NCBI GenBank assembly: GCA_016210115.1
Contig: JACQUW010000269.1
Coordinates: 1-35,361, forward strand
Source: Deltaproteobacteria bacterium
GTDB lineage: Bacteria > Desulfobacterota > Binatia > UBA9968
DNA: 35,361 nucleotides
Direction: 5' to 3'
The position numbers were made by a program, and so were the translations under genes. Shown here one piece after another: positions 23,327-32,556 of this stretch (positions within the stretch are counted from its first letter, which is position 1; each line of letters starts with the position of its first letter). The notes beneath the pieces were generated by a model, which saw nothing but the letters and a program-made list of their open reading frames with translations, searched no databases and had not been told where the DNA came from.

Positions 23327-24525
23327 AAAAGGTGCTCTATGTCCATTACCAGAAATCAGACCGGGACGGCCCCTACATCCATACTCGGGAATTTGGCCGC
23401 GCCTTTGCTGCGCTCTGTAGGGAGAAAGGAACCGCTTTTTCGGTTGTAGAACCGAAGACCGGCTTCTGGGACGCCGGCCGATCGCCCTTCCTGGCGCGGC
23501 TCAAGAAGGGACTAGCGCGCTATTTTCTGCACGATCTTAAAACCCTCAGTGTTCAATTCACCAGGGTTTTACGGGAATTGGCGATGCTCAAAAGAGAAAG
23601 ACCCGATGTCGTTTTGACGCGGTACAACGAAACTACGATTTCGATTCTCTGGGCCTGCCGTAAGAAAAAAATCCCCGCGGCCCTGGAGCTCAATGCCCCC
23701 GACAGCGAAAAGCTCTTGCGTCGCAAAACGTACTGGCGAGTCCCCGGGATGGAAAAATTGTTCAGCATTCGTCACGCTTTCGAGCTCTCTTCAGGCGCTT
23801 TCGGAGTCAGTGATGACCTTCTCGCTGCATTGCGCGAATCGAGCGGTTCGAAGAAGCCCTTGGCGGTCATTCCTAATGGCGTCAATTTGGACCGATTCGA
23901 TCCGCGGATTTCCGGGTTAGCTGTGCGCAACCGCTATGGCTTCACCGAAAGGACAGTCGTGGTCGGCTACGTAGGCAGCTTTCCTCTTTTTCATTCTATG
24001 GAAGGCCTTCTCGATCGAATACCATCGATGGTCGAGGAAGAGCCCGAACTCAGGTTTTTGTTGGTAGGGCAGGTCACTTCCTACGAGGACTGGCTTGTGC
24101 GTCGCGTCAAAGAGCCTCGGCTTGCTCCCTACGTGATCCTTGCAGGCTTCGCGCCACCCCAGGAAATTCCTGCTTACGTTGCGGCGATGGATATCGCCAT
24201 CCTGCCCAACACCGCTGCCTACTGCTCGCCCCTTAAAATCTTCGAGTACATGGCAATGGCCCGGGCGATCGTGGCGCCCGCGACCGCGCCGGTGGTTTTC
24301 GTAGTCACCCACCAAAAAGAAGGGCTGCTCTTCGAGCCGGAAAACTACGGGCAAATGGCTGAGGCAATTCTCCAGTTGGCGCGAGACCCGGACTTGCGCG
24401 CCCGTATTGGCGCCGCCGCGAGAGTTCATGTGGCAAAGGACTTTACCTGGAGGCGAAACGCGGAGCGAGTTTATGAATTTCTTCTGAAAGTCTGTGAACA
24501 ACACCGGGAGAGAGGCTCTCAATGA
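23323..24525 (+). CDS. Family 4 glycosyltransferase (first)
   Basis: This 400-residue GT-B-fold glycosyltransferase of family GT4 adds a sugar from a nucleotide sugar to the growing lipid-linked repeat. The N-terminal Rossmann half starts MKKVLYVHYQ. The linker contains IPNGVNLDRFDP (about residue 184), and the donor-binding half contains AMDIAILPNTAAYCSPLKIFEYMAMA (split here: AMDIAILPN, then SPLKIFEYMAMA, about 300-312). This is the variant in which the first acidic residue of the E-x7-E motif is not Glu. The ATG overlaps the TGA of the Wzy gene by 4 bases. Sugar and linkage cannot be deduced. Confidence 0.9.
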   Translation: MKKVLYVHYQKSDRDGPYIHTREFGRAFAALCREKGTAFSVVEPKTGFWDAGRSPFLARLKKGLARYFLHDLKTLSVQFTRVLRELAMLKRERPDVVLTRYNETTISILWACRKKKIPAALELNAPDSEKLLRRKTYWRVPGMEKLFSIRHAFELSSGAFGVSDDLLAALRESSGSKKPLAVIPNGVNLDRFDPRISGLAVRNRYGFTERTVVVGYVGSFPLFHSMEGLLDRIPSMVEEEPELRFLLVGQVTSYEDWLVRRVKEPRLAPYVILAGFAPPQEIPAYVAAMDIAILPNTAAYCSPLKIFEYMAMARAIVAPATAPVVFVVTHQKEGLLFEPENYGQMAEAILQLARDPDLRARIGAAARVHVAKDFTWRRNAERVYEFLLKVCEQHRERGSQ

Positions 24526-25730
24526 CAGCCGAAAAACCGGTCGCCTACTTCGTCGGCCGGTGGCCTTCCCCTTCAGAAGCTTTTATTCGTGAGGAGATCA
24601 GGTCTCTTCTTTCCCTCGGCCACCCGGTCTATATTTGCGCCTTGAGGGACGCCGGCCCGGAGGGAGATCAAGCGGCGCGCGATTATTTCAAGACCCGCTG
24701 CCGCATCCTTTGGCCGCCACGCTGGCGTACTTTTTTTTGGGCTGCCGTTTCCTGGTTCCTCAGAAAGCCCGTCCTACTCGCCTCGCTTTTCTGGTCTGTT
24801 CTTTGGAAAAGTAACGCCACGTTGCGGGAGAGAATGAGAGGGATCGTTCTTGCCGGCCTGGGAAGCTATGCAGCGCACGAGCTGGAAAAAGAGATAGAGC
24901 CAAGCCGGCTGCACGCGCATTTTGCCTACGGCAACGCCCTGGTCGCGCGCGTGGCCGCAAGCCTTTTGGGAACTCGCTACAGCCTTACCATGCACCATTC
25001 GGATATTCTCTTCCCAGAGGGATTGATGGAGTGTAAGCTCGAGAACGCCGATCCGCTTGTAACCACAAGTCAGTTCAACAGGCGTGCGATTCTCAAATCT
25101 TGGGCATACGTGGATCCCTCAAAGCTCAAAGTGATTTACTCCGGCGTTGATACGGAGAAGTTCGTCCCGCCGGCGGTCCGGAAGAACGCTCATGGTCCGG
25201 TGAGGCTACTTACAGTAGCGCGTATGCACCACAATAAAGATCCGCTTACGGTCATTGCCGCCGCCGCCGAGCTCAAGAAGAACGGGCTTGACTTCACCTG
25301 GCGTTGGATCGGCGACGGACGCGTCATGGAGCAGTGCAAAGAGGCCGTCAAGAAGGACCGCTTGGAAGACAATATACAGTTCCTCGGATGGCTTTCCCAC
25401 AGTCAAATTCCACAGCATTATCGTTGGGCCGATATTTTCGTGCTGGGCAGCCTGAGCGAGGGGCTTCCTTTTGTCCTTATGGAGGCGATGGCTTCGGGAT
25501 TAGCGGTCATCAGTACCGCGGTGACCGGGGTCCCGGAGCTAATCACATCAGGCAAGGACGGCTTACTGGTTACCGCAGGGGCACCGCACGCGCTGGCCGA
25601 TGCGGTCGCCGGGCTTATCGCGCATCCAGAAGAACGGCGGATCTTGGGTTTAGCTGCCCGGGAGCGGGTCGTCAAAGATTTCAACTTGGTTACGAATGCA
25701 GAGCGGTTGTGGAAAACATTCAGCGGCTGA
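24522..25730 (+). CDS. Family 4 glycosyltransferase (second)
   Basis: This 402-residue GT4 enzyme starts with a region that includes VGRWPSPSEAFIREEI, typical of exopolysaccharide GT4 enzymes with an FI-EI pattern. It contains HAHFAYGNALVARVAA, IYSGVDTEKF (about residue 205) and the full donor-site motif EGLPFVLMEAMASGLAV (Glu-x7-Glu, about 312-328), followed by GVPELI. It is probably cytoplasmic or peripherally bound to the inner membrane. The ATG overlaps the upstream stop by 4 bases, and its 3' end overlaps the next gene by 35 bases. The two GT4 proteins differ clearly in motif details and are not a recent tandem duplication. Confidence 0.92.
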   Translation: MTAEKPVAYFVGRWPSPSEAFIREEIRSLLSLGHPVYICALRDAGPEGDQAARDYFKTRCRILWPPRWRTFFWAAVSWFLRKPVLLASLFWSVLWKSNATLRERMRGIVLAGLGSYAAHELEKEIEPSRLHAHFAYGNALVARVAASLLGTRYSLTMHHSDILFPEGLMECKLENADPLVTTSQFNRRAILKSWAYVDPSKLKVIYSGVDTEKFVPPAVRKNAHGPVRLLTVARMHHNKDPLTVIAAAAELKKNGLDFTWRWIGDGRVMEQCKEAVKKDRLEDNIQFLGWLSHSQIPQHYRWADIFVLGSLSEGLPFVLMEAMASGLAVISTAVTGVPELITSGKDGLLVTAGAPHALADAVAGLIAHPEERRILGLAARERVVKDFNLVTNAERLWKTFSG

Positions 25731-26520
25731 GAGATCCTCGGTAGCCTCAAAAAAGATCTTCCCTTCTATCGATCTCTTGGGTGTGCGCATCCATGTTGTT
25801 TATCGTCGGGATCTCCTGGCGACCATCGCGCAATCGATTGAATCGGGTCGACCCTGCAACATTGGCAATGTCAATACTCATGCGATGAACCTCGCCTTCG
25901 ACAATTCAGAGTTCCGCGATATCCTCAACGCCTTTGATCTCGTTTTCGTGGACGGATTCGGCGTGAAGCTCGCGGCAAAGCTTGCCGGGCTCAGAGTAGG
26001 AGAGCGACTCACGTACATGGACTGGACCGACGACCTCTTCCGTCTCTGCGCTGAAAGAAGATGGCCAATTTTCGTTCTCGGTGATACCGAAGAAGTGGGA
26101 CAGGAGTTCCAGCGAAAATTGCTTCACAATCATCCTGACTGTCCGTTTGCCGGCAGGCATCACGGCTTCTTCGAGAAGACCGGTCAAGAGAGCGAAGGCG
26201 TGGTCAGGACGATCAATAGGAGCGGTGCCCTTGTCCTGCTCGCAGGGATGAGTATGCCTGTGCAGGAAAACTGGATTTGGGCTAACCGGGAAGTCCTGGC
26301 GCCACCGGTACGGCTTACCTCCGGCGCGTTTTTTAGCTACTATAGCGGATTCATTCCTCGCGGTCCTAAATGGATGACTCAACACGGACTGGAGTGGCTG
26401 CACCGTCTCGCGGTTCAGCCCCGTGCCATGTGGCGGCGCTATTTGCTGGGGAATCCCCTATTTTTGACCCGCGTGTTGGTGAATCGCTTCGGCATCAACG
26501 GCAATGCAAGAGGGCGCTGA
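25696..26520 (+). CDS. WecG/TagA/CpsF family glycosyltransferase (GT26)
   Basis: This 274-residue enzyme of family GT26 typically transfers ManNAcA, ManNAc, glucose or a related sugar to a lipid-linked acceptor. Core features are present: NIGNVNTHAMNLA (about residues 55-67), DLVFVDGFGVKLAAKL with Asp86, GERLTYMDW in place of the usual R-x-T-G-x-D, IFVLGDTEE and HHGFFEK. A C-terminal basic/aromatic tail (LHRLAVQPRAMWRRYL) fits membrane association. The only ATG that keeps the N-terminal LLGVRI strand is at 25696, so the gene overlaps its predecessor by 35 bases. Confidence 0.9.
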   Translation: MQSGCGKHSAAERSSVASKKIFPSIDLLGVRIHVVYRRDLLATIAQSIESGRPCNIGNVNTHAMNLAFDNSEFRDILNAFDLVFVDGFGVKLAAKLAGLRVGERLTYMDWTDDLFRLCAERRWPIFVLGDTEEVGQEFQRKLLHNHPDCPFAGRHHGFFEKTGQESEGVVRTINRSGALVLLAGMSMPVQENWIWANREVLAPPVRLTSGAFFSYYSGFIPRGPKWMTQHGLEWLHRLAVQPRAMWRRYLLGNPLFLTRVLVNRFGINGNARGR

Positions 26521-26532
26521 GAGGACGAAATC

Positions 26533-28260
26533 GTGCCGGGAATTGTGGGATGGTTAGGTGAAGATGGCGGCTTATCGGAGGAAGCAAAAAAAGAAGCCTG
26601 CTCCGCTCTGGCACACGACCAGAAGGAGGAAGTGAAGACAGTCAACGCGGGTTCTCTCTGGCTCGCCGCGGTTGGTCTTGCCGGGCAAATGCCGCAGATT
26701 TATGAAAAACCCCCCGGAGATATTCTGGTCGTGTGGGGAACGCTTTTCAGCTCAGGATTGGAGCAGCTTTCCAGCCAAGCTCTTTTTGCGTATGCCGCGA
26801 ATCCCAAAGCAGTGGCGCCGGGTTTTTATTCGATCGCCCATTGGTGCGCACGCGAGAAAAAATTATCGGTGCTGACCGACCATATGGCTACGAGGCCGGT
26901 CTATTATGCAGAAGATGGACAAAAAATCGCCTTTGCCTCGCGCCTCGGAGCAGTCCTCGCTCTGCTGCCGGAAAGAACTACCCCTGATTTAGCCGCCTGG
27001 TTTGACATGCTGACCTTTGGAGCTTTAACCTGCAACACGACATGGTTCGAGGGCGTCAGATTTCTGCCTCCGTCAAGCCGCCTTTCAGCTACAGCTTACA
27101 CTCCAAAACCGGCTGTAAGTTTCGTTGACTTTCCTCCGCCTATTCCACCTGTTCCTGAGGAGAAAGCCATCGACGGGATCGTGTCGCTCGTCAGACAGGC
27201 CGTCGCGCGCGCCGTCCAAGGCGCAAGAAAGGTTACCGTCCTTTCCTCTGGCGGCATAGACTCCCGGCTAGTATGGGCTGGCCTACAAAGAAAGGAGATT
27301 GAAACTGTCGGAGTCTCCTTCGGCCCCGTGGATTTGCCGGATGTGATCGTCGCCGGTCAAATCTGCTCCCGTCTTGGCGTACCGCACGTGAATCTAAAAA
27401 TGTCGCCCGAGCAGGTGCAAAGCCTGGCCCCCGATATCGTCAAGTTAAGCGACGCGACGTTTTCCTTTATCCACGGTACAGGGAATCTTCTTTCGGCCCG
27501 GGAAGCGAGCGAAACTGATATCATTCTGGATGGGGCGCAAATCTGGGGAGATATCACTTCGCCTGTGGAATTCGTCTTAAAGGGTAAGCATCTGCTCGAA
27601 CACAAGTTGCTGGCCGATAAACCTCGCGTGTTGCAGTCTCTCCTGAATCCGCCTGTTCGCAAGAAATTTCTCTCCCATATGGAGATGCGTCGCGAAAGTT
27701 TCCTTGCGCTAATCGATTACGGGAGGTTCCAGGATCAACTTTCGGCCATCGACCGAATCGAAAGCCGGATGTACACGCAGGCCACACTCATCAAATTGGG
27801 ACGGGTCCGCGCCGCCAGCCCGCTTTATGACCTCGACCTGAATCACTTCGTTCGATCGATCCCCCCAAAAATGCGCCTCAACAAGTTTTTCGCGATCAGG
27901 ACAATCTGCAGCCTTACTCCCTCCCTTGGGAAAGTGGTCTATACGGAAAGCGGTTATCCGCTGAATAGCCTCTCCAACCCCTATCTCATCTATCTGCAAA
28001 AAATTCGCCAACGTCTTAGGCCCACGCCGCTTTATGACCGCCGTCGGAGGTTGTTCAATATCTATGGCCGGTGGACACGTAACGAGCTTGCCGGTTGGCT
28101 GCGAGGCCTCTTTGCGCAGCAAACACCTCTCATCGAATCGCTTATCAAGCCGGGCGCGGCGGAGGAGATTCTGGAAAGACACATAAAAACCGGGCTAGAG
28201 ACGGAAAAGCTCTCGCGGCTTACGACTGTCTTCCTGTGGTGTCATCAACAAAGAATATAA
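26533..28260 (+). CDS. Asparagine synthetase-like protein lacking the glutaminase cysteine
   Basis: This 575-residue protein has the AsnB two-domain layout: an Ntn-type glutaminase-like N-terminal domain (1-200) and a PP-loop ATP-pyrophosphatase domain with VTVLSSGGIDSRLVW (SGGIDS at 239-244). In functional glutamine-dependent AsnB the protein starts MCGI and Cys2 is the nucleophile. Here the GTG start gives MPGIVGW, with Pro at position 2, so glutamine hydrolysis is not expected. Ammonia or another amine could be the donor, as in lasso-peptide cyclases or beta-lactam synthetases that use the same fold. In a polysaccharide operon it may amidate a uronic acid or amino substituent, which is inference. 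AGAGGA precedes the GTG start, 12 bases after the upstream stop. Confidence 0.85.
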   Translation: MPGIVGWLGEDGGLSEEAKKEACSALAHDQKEEVKTVNAGSLWLAAVGLAGQMPQIYEKPPGDILVVWGTLFSSGLEQLSSQALFAYAANPKAVAPGFYSIAHWCAREKKLSVLTDHMATRPVYYAEDGQKIAFASRLGAVLALLPERTTPDLAAWFDMLTFGALTCNTTWFEGVRFLPPSSRLSATAYTPKPAVSFVDFPPPIPPVPEEKAIDGIVSLVRQAVARAVQGARKVTVLSSGGIDSRLVWAGLQRKEIETVGVSFGPVDLPDVIVAGQICSRLGVPHVNLKMSPEQVQSLAPDIVKLSDATFSFIHGTGNLLSAREASETDIILDGAQIWGDITSPVEFVLKGKHLLEHKLLADKPRVLQSLLNPPVRKKFLSHMEMRRESFLALIDYGRFQDQLSAIDRIESRMYTQATLIKLGRVRAASPLYDLDLNHFVRSIPPKMRLNKFFAIRTICSLTPSLGKVVYTESGYPLNSLSNPYLIYLQKIRQRLRPTPLYDRRRRLFNIYGRWTRNELAGWLRGLFAQQTPLIESLIKPGAAEEILERHIKTGLETEKLSRLTTVFLWCHQQRI

Positions 28261-28339
28261 GCAAGTGGCCCCCAGAAGAGAATGTCCGAGGAAAGAAAAT
28301 CTCCGCCATTAACGTTCCGGCACTGACCGCTCCGCAGCC

Positions 28340-29788
28340 ATGCGATCACGCACACACGAAACGATACTCAAGAACACCGTTTTCCTAATCGTTGGAAGGC
28401 TCGTCAGCAGGGCGTTTCAGTTCCTTGTGCTTATCTATGCCGCGCGCGTTCTTGGCGCCGAGCGAATCGGCGTCTTCTTCTATGCCTCCGCTATGGTGGG
28501 CCTCCTCTCCATCCCCATGGAATTAGGCATTTCAACCTATATCGTTCAGGAGCTGAGTCGAAACCCTTCACGCACCGCAGATTTCATGGGTGCGGGGCTG
28601 ACGCTGAAGGCCGCGCTGGCCTTTCTGGGCCTGTGCTTAATCGCAGGCACCGGACTCGCCCTTGGCGAAGAGCGGCAGACGTTGTTGATCTTGGGGGTTC
28701 TAGGACTCTACCTTGGGCTGGAAAACATCAACAACATCTTTGCAGCGCTCTTCCGGGCCAGGGAGCAGATGAATTACGAGGCGCTCCTCATATCGGTCAG
28801 CGGCTTATGCGCCTCGGTTCTGGGGTTTGTCTCGCTTCAGCTTTTCGCCGATCTTTTCTGGTTCAGCGCGGTATACGTCCTAGGCAGTTGTGTCCGGCTC
28901 ATTTTGCATGGGTGGTGGGCCATTCGTCTGTACGGCCCACCTGCGTCGGAATTTGACCGATCCCTCTGTTTCGATTTGCTGCGGAAGGGGACTCCCTTCG
29001 CCTTGGTCTCCGGCTTTATAACCATATACTACTACATCGACACCGTCCTATTGAAGGCGTACTGGGGGAACGAGGTCGTCGGGTGGTACAACGCCGCTTA
29101 CCGCTTGTTGGAAGCACCGCTTTTCCTGAGTTCGGCCTTAACGACCGCGATTTTTCCAGCGGCCTCGAAGCTCTTCCAAAAGAATCCGGATGAGCTAAAA
29201 ACCATCGTCCTTCAGGCTGTGGAAAAGGCGCTCCTATTCGGCACCGCGATTGCGTTACTGGTTGCTTTTTTTTCCGTGCCGTTAATCCAAGTGATCTATG
29301 GAAGCGGCTATGAAAAGGCATCTCTTGCGTTACCCATCCTCATCTTCAGCGTTGCCATTATTTTCCCCAGCACGATTCTTGGTACCACCATCAGGGCCAT
29401 TGGCAAACAAACGGTGAGTGCCTGGGTAACCGGGCTTGCGGCGGCCCTCAACGTGGCGCTCAATCTCGCTATCATACCCACCTACTCGTTCGTGGGAGCC
29501 GCTTGGACCACACTGATCACTGAAATTTTCGTCATCGTGGTCTATGGAACTCTGGTGTGGCGCTATCTCGGTGCCACTCTGAGCGGACGCGCGCTGTTCC
29601 GTTTCGCTGGGATCGTCCTTCTCCTGTGGGGCTATCTCCATTTTACAGCCGGGCTGGGGATGTGGGTTCAAATAATCGCTTATCCCATCTGCTTAGTGGG
29701 ATTGCTTTTGGCCACCCGAGCGCTCAGCGCGGCCGAGTTGAAAGCTTTGCTCGCCATGTTTGTCCCTCAAGCAAGGAAAATCGCCTGA
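28340..29788 (+). CDS. wzx: Wzx-type polysaccharide flippase
   Basis: This 482-residue, 12-14 membrane-segment protein belongs to the MATE/MOP flippase superfamily (PST/Wzx type), which moves lipid-linked repeat units across the inner membrane. Near the N-terminus it has TVFLIVGRLVSRAFQFLVL and YAARVLGAERIGVFFYAS, typical of the family, and further on LLRKGTPFALVSGF and a mid-protein membrane region with VVGWYNAAYRLLEAP. It starts at ATG 28340, after a 79-base gap that shows no promoter or terminator I can support. Its stop overlaps the next ATG in TGATG. Confidence 0.92.
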   Translation: MRSRTHETILKNTVFLIVGRLVSRAFQFLVLIYAARVLGAERIGVFFYASAMVGLLSIPMELGISTYIVQELSRNPSRTADFMGAGLTLKAALAFLGLCLIAGTGLALGEERQTLLILGVLGLYLGLENINNIFAALFRAREQMNYEALLISVSGLCASVLGFVSLQLFADLFWFSAVYVLGSCVRLILHGWWAIRLYGPPASEFDRSLCFDLLRKGTPFALVSGFITIYYYIDTVLLKAYWGNEVVGWYNAAYRLLEAPLFLSSALTTAIFPAASKLFQKNPDELKTIVLQAVEKALLFGTAIALLVAFFSVPLIQVIYGSGYEKASLALPILIFSVAIIFPSTILGTTIRAIGKQTVSAWVTGLAAALNVALNLAIIPTYSFVGAAWTTLITEIFVIVVYGTLVWRYLGATLSGRALFRFAGIVLLLWGYLHFTAGLGMWVQIIAYPICLVGLLLATRALSAAELKALLAMFVPQARKIA

Positions 29789-31605
29789 TGCTGCAGTTGC
29801 TGGAGCGTCTGATTGCTGGGCTGCTCAGTTGTGTCGACACCGATGTTGGCTCCAAAGATCAGGGAGCCTTGTACTGCGCTTCCTGCAAAAATCACCACAG
29901 CCGGGCGGGAGAGGCGGCCTTTCCTTTTGTGTTCCTGGGAGCAATAAAAAACGACCCCGCCTTGAGTCAAACCGGGTTCCAACTCGCTGATTGGCTAATC
30001 CGGCAGCAAAATGAAAATGGTAGCTGGCCGGAGTCGCCCGGCAACTGGACCGGCACTACAGTCTTTCAACTCATGGCCCTTGCGGCCCTTGTGGACCAAT
30101 CCGCGTCCATCCTTTCGGCTGAGCGAAGAGAACGCTACCGCGGCGCTATCCTCAAAGCCGCGCCTTGGGTTTTGGCGAACAGCCGGTTCCGCCGCGTCAA
30201 CGTCAATTACATCGCTGCGGGCGCGGCGGCTTTGGCCATCGTCAACAGAATTTACCCGGATCGAAAATGGCAAAAAGGCGCACGACGGCTCGCACAGCTT
30301 GCCGCAGGCCGGATCAACCGCGACGGCCTTGTAGAGGGAGAAGGGATGGGACGAAGGATATTCAAAGCGATCTTGATCAGGTCCAACGGGATCGACATCG
30401 GCTACGGGCTCGAGATGAGTTTGGCCTCCCTCTCGCTATACGCGAAAATTACCAAGGACGAGGAGATCGCCAATGTCCTGAGCCGCGCCCTGGAGGCGCA
30501 TCTTTTTTTTGTTTATCCCGATGGCAGTCTTGACAACTCCCTCGGCAGCCGAGGATACAAATGGACCATTTATGGAAGTAAGACGGCTCATGGAAGTCAG
30601 ATGGCCTGGGCTTTCGGCGCGAGCGAAAATCCAATCTTCGCGTGCGCTCAGCAACTCACCACGGAAGTGCTCAAGGATTTCATTGTCAATGGGCTGTTGT
30701 CAAACGGCCCCCGTCATTGTGAGTTTGCAGACCGGCCTTGCATTTATCCGAGTTTTACCCGGGCCGCGAATCTCGCCTTCGCCTTAAGCTACTTTTCAAC
30801 CCCAGGTAAGATCGAAAAAAATCTGCCATGTCAAAAACGGCAGTGGGTCAAGAACTGGCCTACTTTGAATAGTGTTTTACTGCGCCGGGTGCCCTGGATG
30901 GCTACTGTTTCCGGCTACGGCGAAAGCACTCTCTTCGCCACCTCCGAAGGCACTAAGCGCTTCAAAGTACCGGCTGGGGGCGCGATCACATATTTATATC
31001 ACGATTACTGGGGGCCTGTTCAGGCCGCCACCCAACTTGCCTACTGGAATTGGGAGAAGCTGCATGTGCCGCCCCCCCCCATCAAGCGAGTGGCTACACT
31101 AACGCCCCGGATCGAATTTGGGTCAAGCAACCTTGCGGGGATAAGCGCTACTTTTGGGGCATGCAAGCTCATTGCGACAGAGTCTCCTGAAGCCGTTACT
31201 GTCTCTGGCAAAGGCGCTTTGATTCTCAGCGGCTCCGGCCGGGGAGAGTATGTGGGAAACTATGCTGTCACGCATGAGTTTCAAGAGCTGAGGTTAACCA
31301 AAAGATACCAAATCGAACTAAAGAAAACCCTCGATATGCTCTACGTTATCGAACCGATTTTGCTCGGCGGCGACCAATCGTACGAGGTCCTTGCGATGGG
31401 GCTAGCAGTGGTCAAGCGCAAGAATCGACTCATCCTCAGCTGCCAGCAGCATGCCGGTTCTCCGTGGAAATTGATGAATCAAAACGACCTCGCCTATTGT
31501 CCGCTGCCCGCCCTGGTAGCCTATCCGCTTACTCTCTCACTGCAAAACGGTGATCCAGGACTGTATAGTGTGGAAATAGCATTCGAGGTAATGACAACCT
31601 CCTAG
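29788..31605 (+). CDS. Unclassified protein, possible alpha-toroid/beta-sandwich polysaccharide-acting enzyme
   Basis: I do not recognise this 605-residue protein by family. The first part (about 1-330) has repeated helical motifs with small and aromatic residues (QLADWLIRQQNENGSWPES, NWTGTTVFQLMALAAL, EMSLASLSLYAKITKD), which suggest an alpha/alpha toroid of the kind found in glycoside hydrolases, lyases and prenyltransferases. The last third is beta-rich (RYQIELKKTLDMLYVIEPI). It resembles heparinase-like or polysaccharide lyase architecture, but I see no certain catalytic residues. No signal peptide is visible, so it is probably cytoplasmic or membrane-associated. The ATG overlaps the wzx stop, with AAGGA before it. 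A nine-C run at 31072-31080 lies in the coding sequence. Confidence 0.72.
   Translation: MLQLLERLIAGLLSCVDTDVGSKDQGALYCASCKNHHSRAGEAAFPFVFLGAIKNDPALSQTGFQLADWLIRQQNENGSWPESPGNWTGTTVFQLMALAALVDQSASILSAERRERYRGAILKAAPWVLANSRFRRVNVNYIAAGAAALAIVNRIYPDRKWQKGARRLAQLAAGRINRDGLVEGEGMGRRIFKAILIRSNGIDIGYGLEMSLASLSLYAKITKDEEIANVLSRALEAHLFFVYPDGSLDNSLGSRGYKWTIYGSKTAHGSQMAWAFGASENPIFACAQQLTTEVLKDFIVNGLLSNGPRHCEFADRPCIYPSFTRAANLAFALSYFSTPGKIEKNLPCQKRQWVKNWPTLNSVLLRRVPWMATVSGYGESTLFATSEGTKRFKVPAGGAITYLYHDYWGPVQAATQLAYWNWEKLHVPPPPIKRVATLTPRIEFGSSNLAGISATFGACKLIATESPEAVTVSGKGALILSGSGRGEYVGNYAVTHEFQELRLTKRYQIELKKTLDMLYVIEPILLGGDQSYEVLAMGLAVVKRKNRLILSCQQHAGSPWKLMNQNDLAYCPLPALVAYPLTLSLQNGDPGLYSVEIAFEVMTTS
31072..31080 (+). 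repeat. Nine-base C homopolymer inside the 605-residue protein gene
   Basis: Nine consecutive C residues encode part of a proline run (PPPP) about two thirds into the gene. Such tracts are prone to slippage during replication and sequencing. Confidence 0.85.
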
Positions 31606-31628
31606 CTGGCTAGGATTGCATCAAGGTC

Positions 31629-31633
31629 GGGAG
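31629..31633 (+). promoter_or_regulatory. Ribosome binding site GGGAG of the GT2 gene
   Basis: GGGAG 6 bases before ATG 31640 decides this start over the in-frame TTG at 31616. Confidence 0.6.
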
Positions 31634-31639
31634 TCAAGA

Positions 31640-32512
31640 ATGCGCCACATCGTCATCATACCCGCCCGCAATGAGGCAGGAAAAATAGAAAGGACCCTGG
31701 ACTCTATTCTTCGCCAAGAGGATAAGCCAGACCGCACATACGTGGTGGACGATGGTTCATCGGACAGCACGCCGAGCATCGTGAGCGCATTCTGCCGGCG
31801 TGATCCCTCCGTGATTCTTCTGCAACGAAAAGACAGGGGCTTTCGAAAAATGGGGGGTGGTGTTGTCGAGGCATTCAACTTTGCCTATGAGCGGATCAAG
31901 GACGAAACCCCGATTTACATATCGAAAGTCGACGCCGACATCGTTTTCGAAGACGACTATTTCCGCGTGCTTCTAAAACGGATGGACAAGGACCCTACGA
32001 TCGCGATTGGCGGGGGCAATCTGTACGAGATCGTTCGCGGCAAACTCATCCGGGACAGAATTCCTGCCCATCATGTACCGGGAGCAATCAAGACGGTACG
32101 GGCTACCGCCTTCAAGGAGATGGGAGGTTTTCTTCCGATTTTGGGCTGGGACATTATCGACGAAACTAAGGCTCATCTGCTCGGTTACAAAACCCTGAAC
32201 TACAGCGACCTTAAAGTCACCCACCTTCGCCAGCACGCCTCCGCTGAAGGAATCCTGAAAGGAAAGGCGACCTGGGGACGAGCGGCCTATCTAATTGGCA
32301 GCCATCCGCTGTTTGTTTTTGGCCGAGGCCTTTACCGAATGCTTGAAAGGCCTTATGTCATCGGAGGCATCGCAATGTGGTTTGGTTACATAGTTGCCTG
32401 GTCAAAAGGAGAGCCACAGATCCAGGATAAGGTACTCAAAGCCTTTGTTCGCCGGGAGCAACTTCAGCGCCTCTACTCGTTCAACAGACTGCCGCCGGCC
32501 GAAAGAAAATAA
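31640..32512 (+). CDS. Family 2 glycosyltransferase
   Basis: This 290-residue GT2 (GT-A fold) enzyme contains IIPARNEAGKIERTLDS, VVDDGSSDST (about residues 35-44) and KVDADIVFEDDYF with the DxD metal site at 98-100. GWDIIDETKAHLLGY downstream probably includes the catalytic base region. It should transfer a sugar from a nucleotide sugar to the lipid-linked acceptor. The ATG at 31640 was chosen because GGGAG (31629-31633) lies 6 bases upstream. A TTG at 31616 in the same frame is less likely. The C-terminus has one hydrophobic stretch (YVIGGIAMWFGYIVAW) that may anchor it in the membrane. It is the last gene of the rightward operon. Confidence 0.9.
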   Translation: MRHIVIIPARNEAGKIERTLDSILRQEDKPDRTYVVDDGSSDSTPSIVSAFCRRDPSVILLQRKDRGFRKMGGGVVEAFNFAYERIKDETPIYISKVDADIVFEDDYFRVLLKRMDKDPTIAIGGGNLYEIVRGKLIRDRIPAHHVPGAIKTVRATAFKEMGGFLPILGWDIIDETKAHLLGYKTLNYSDLKVTHLRQHASAEGILKGKATWGRAAYLIGSHPLFVFGRGLYRMLERPYVIGGIAMWFGYIVAWSKGEPQIQDKVLKAFVRREQLQRLYSFNRLPPAERK

Positions 32513-32556
32513 GCGATCGCGTCGCAAGTTGCCATTTTGCCGGAAGGCGCCAGAGA

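Noticed and set aside
23323-25730. The two GT4 genes as a tandem duplication
   Set aside because: The motifs differ (SPLKIFEY versus EGLPFVLME) and the N-termini are unrelated by eye.
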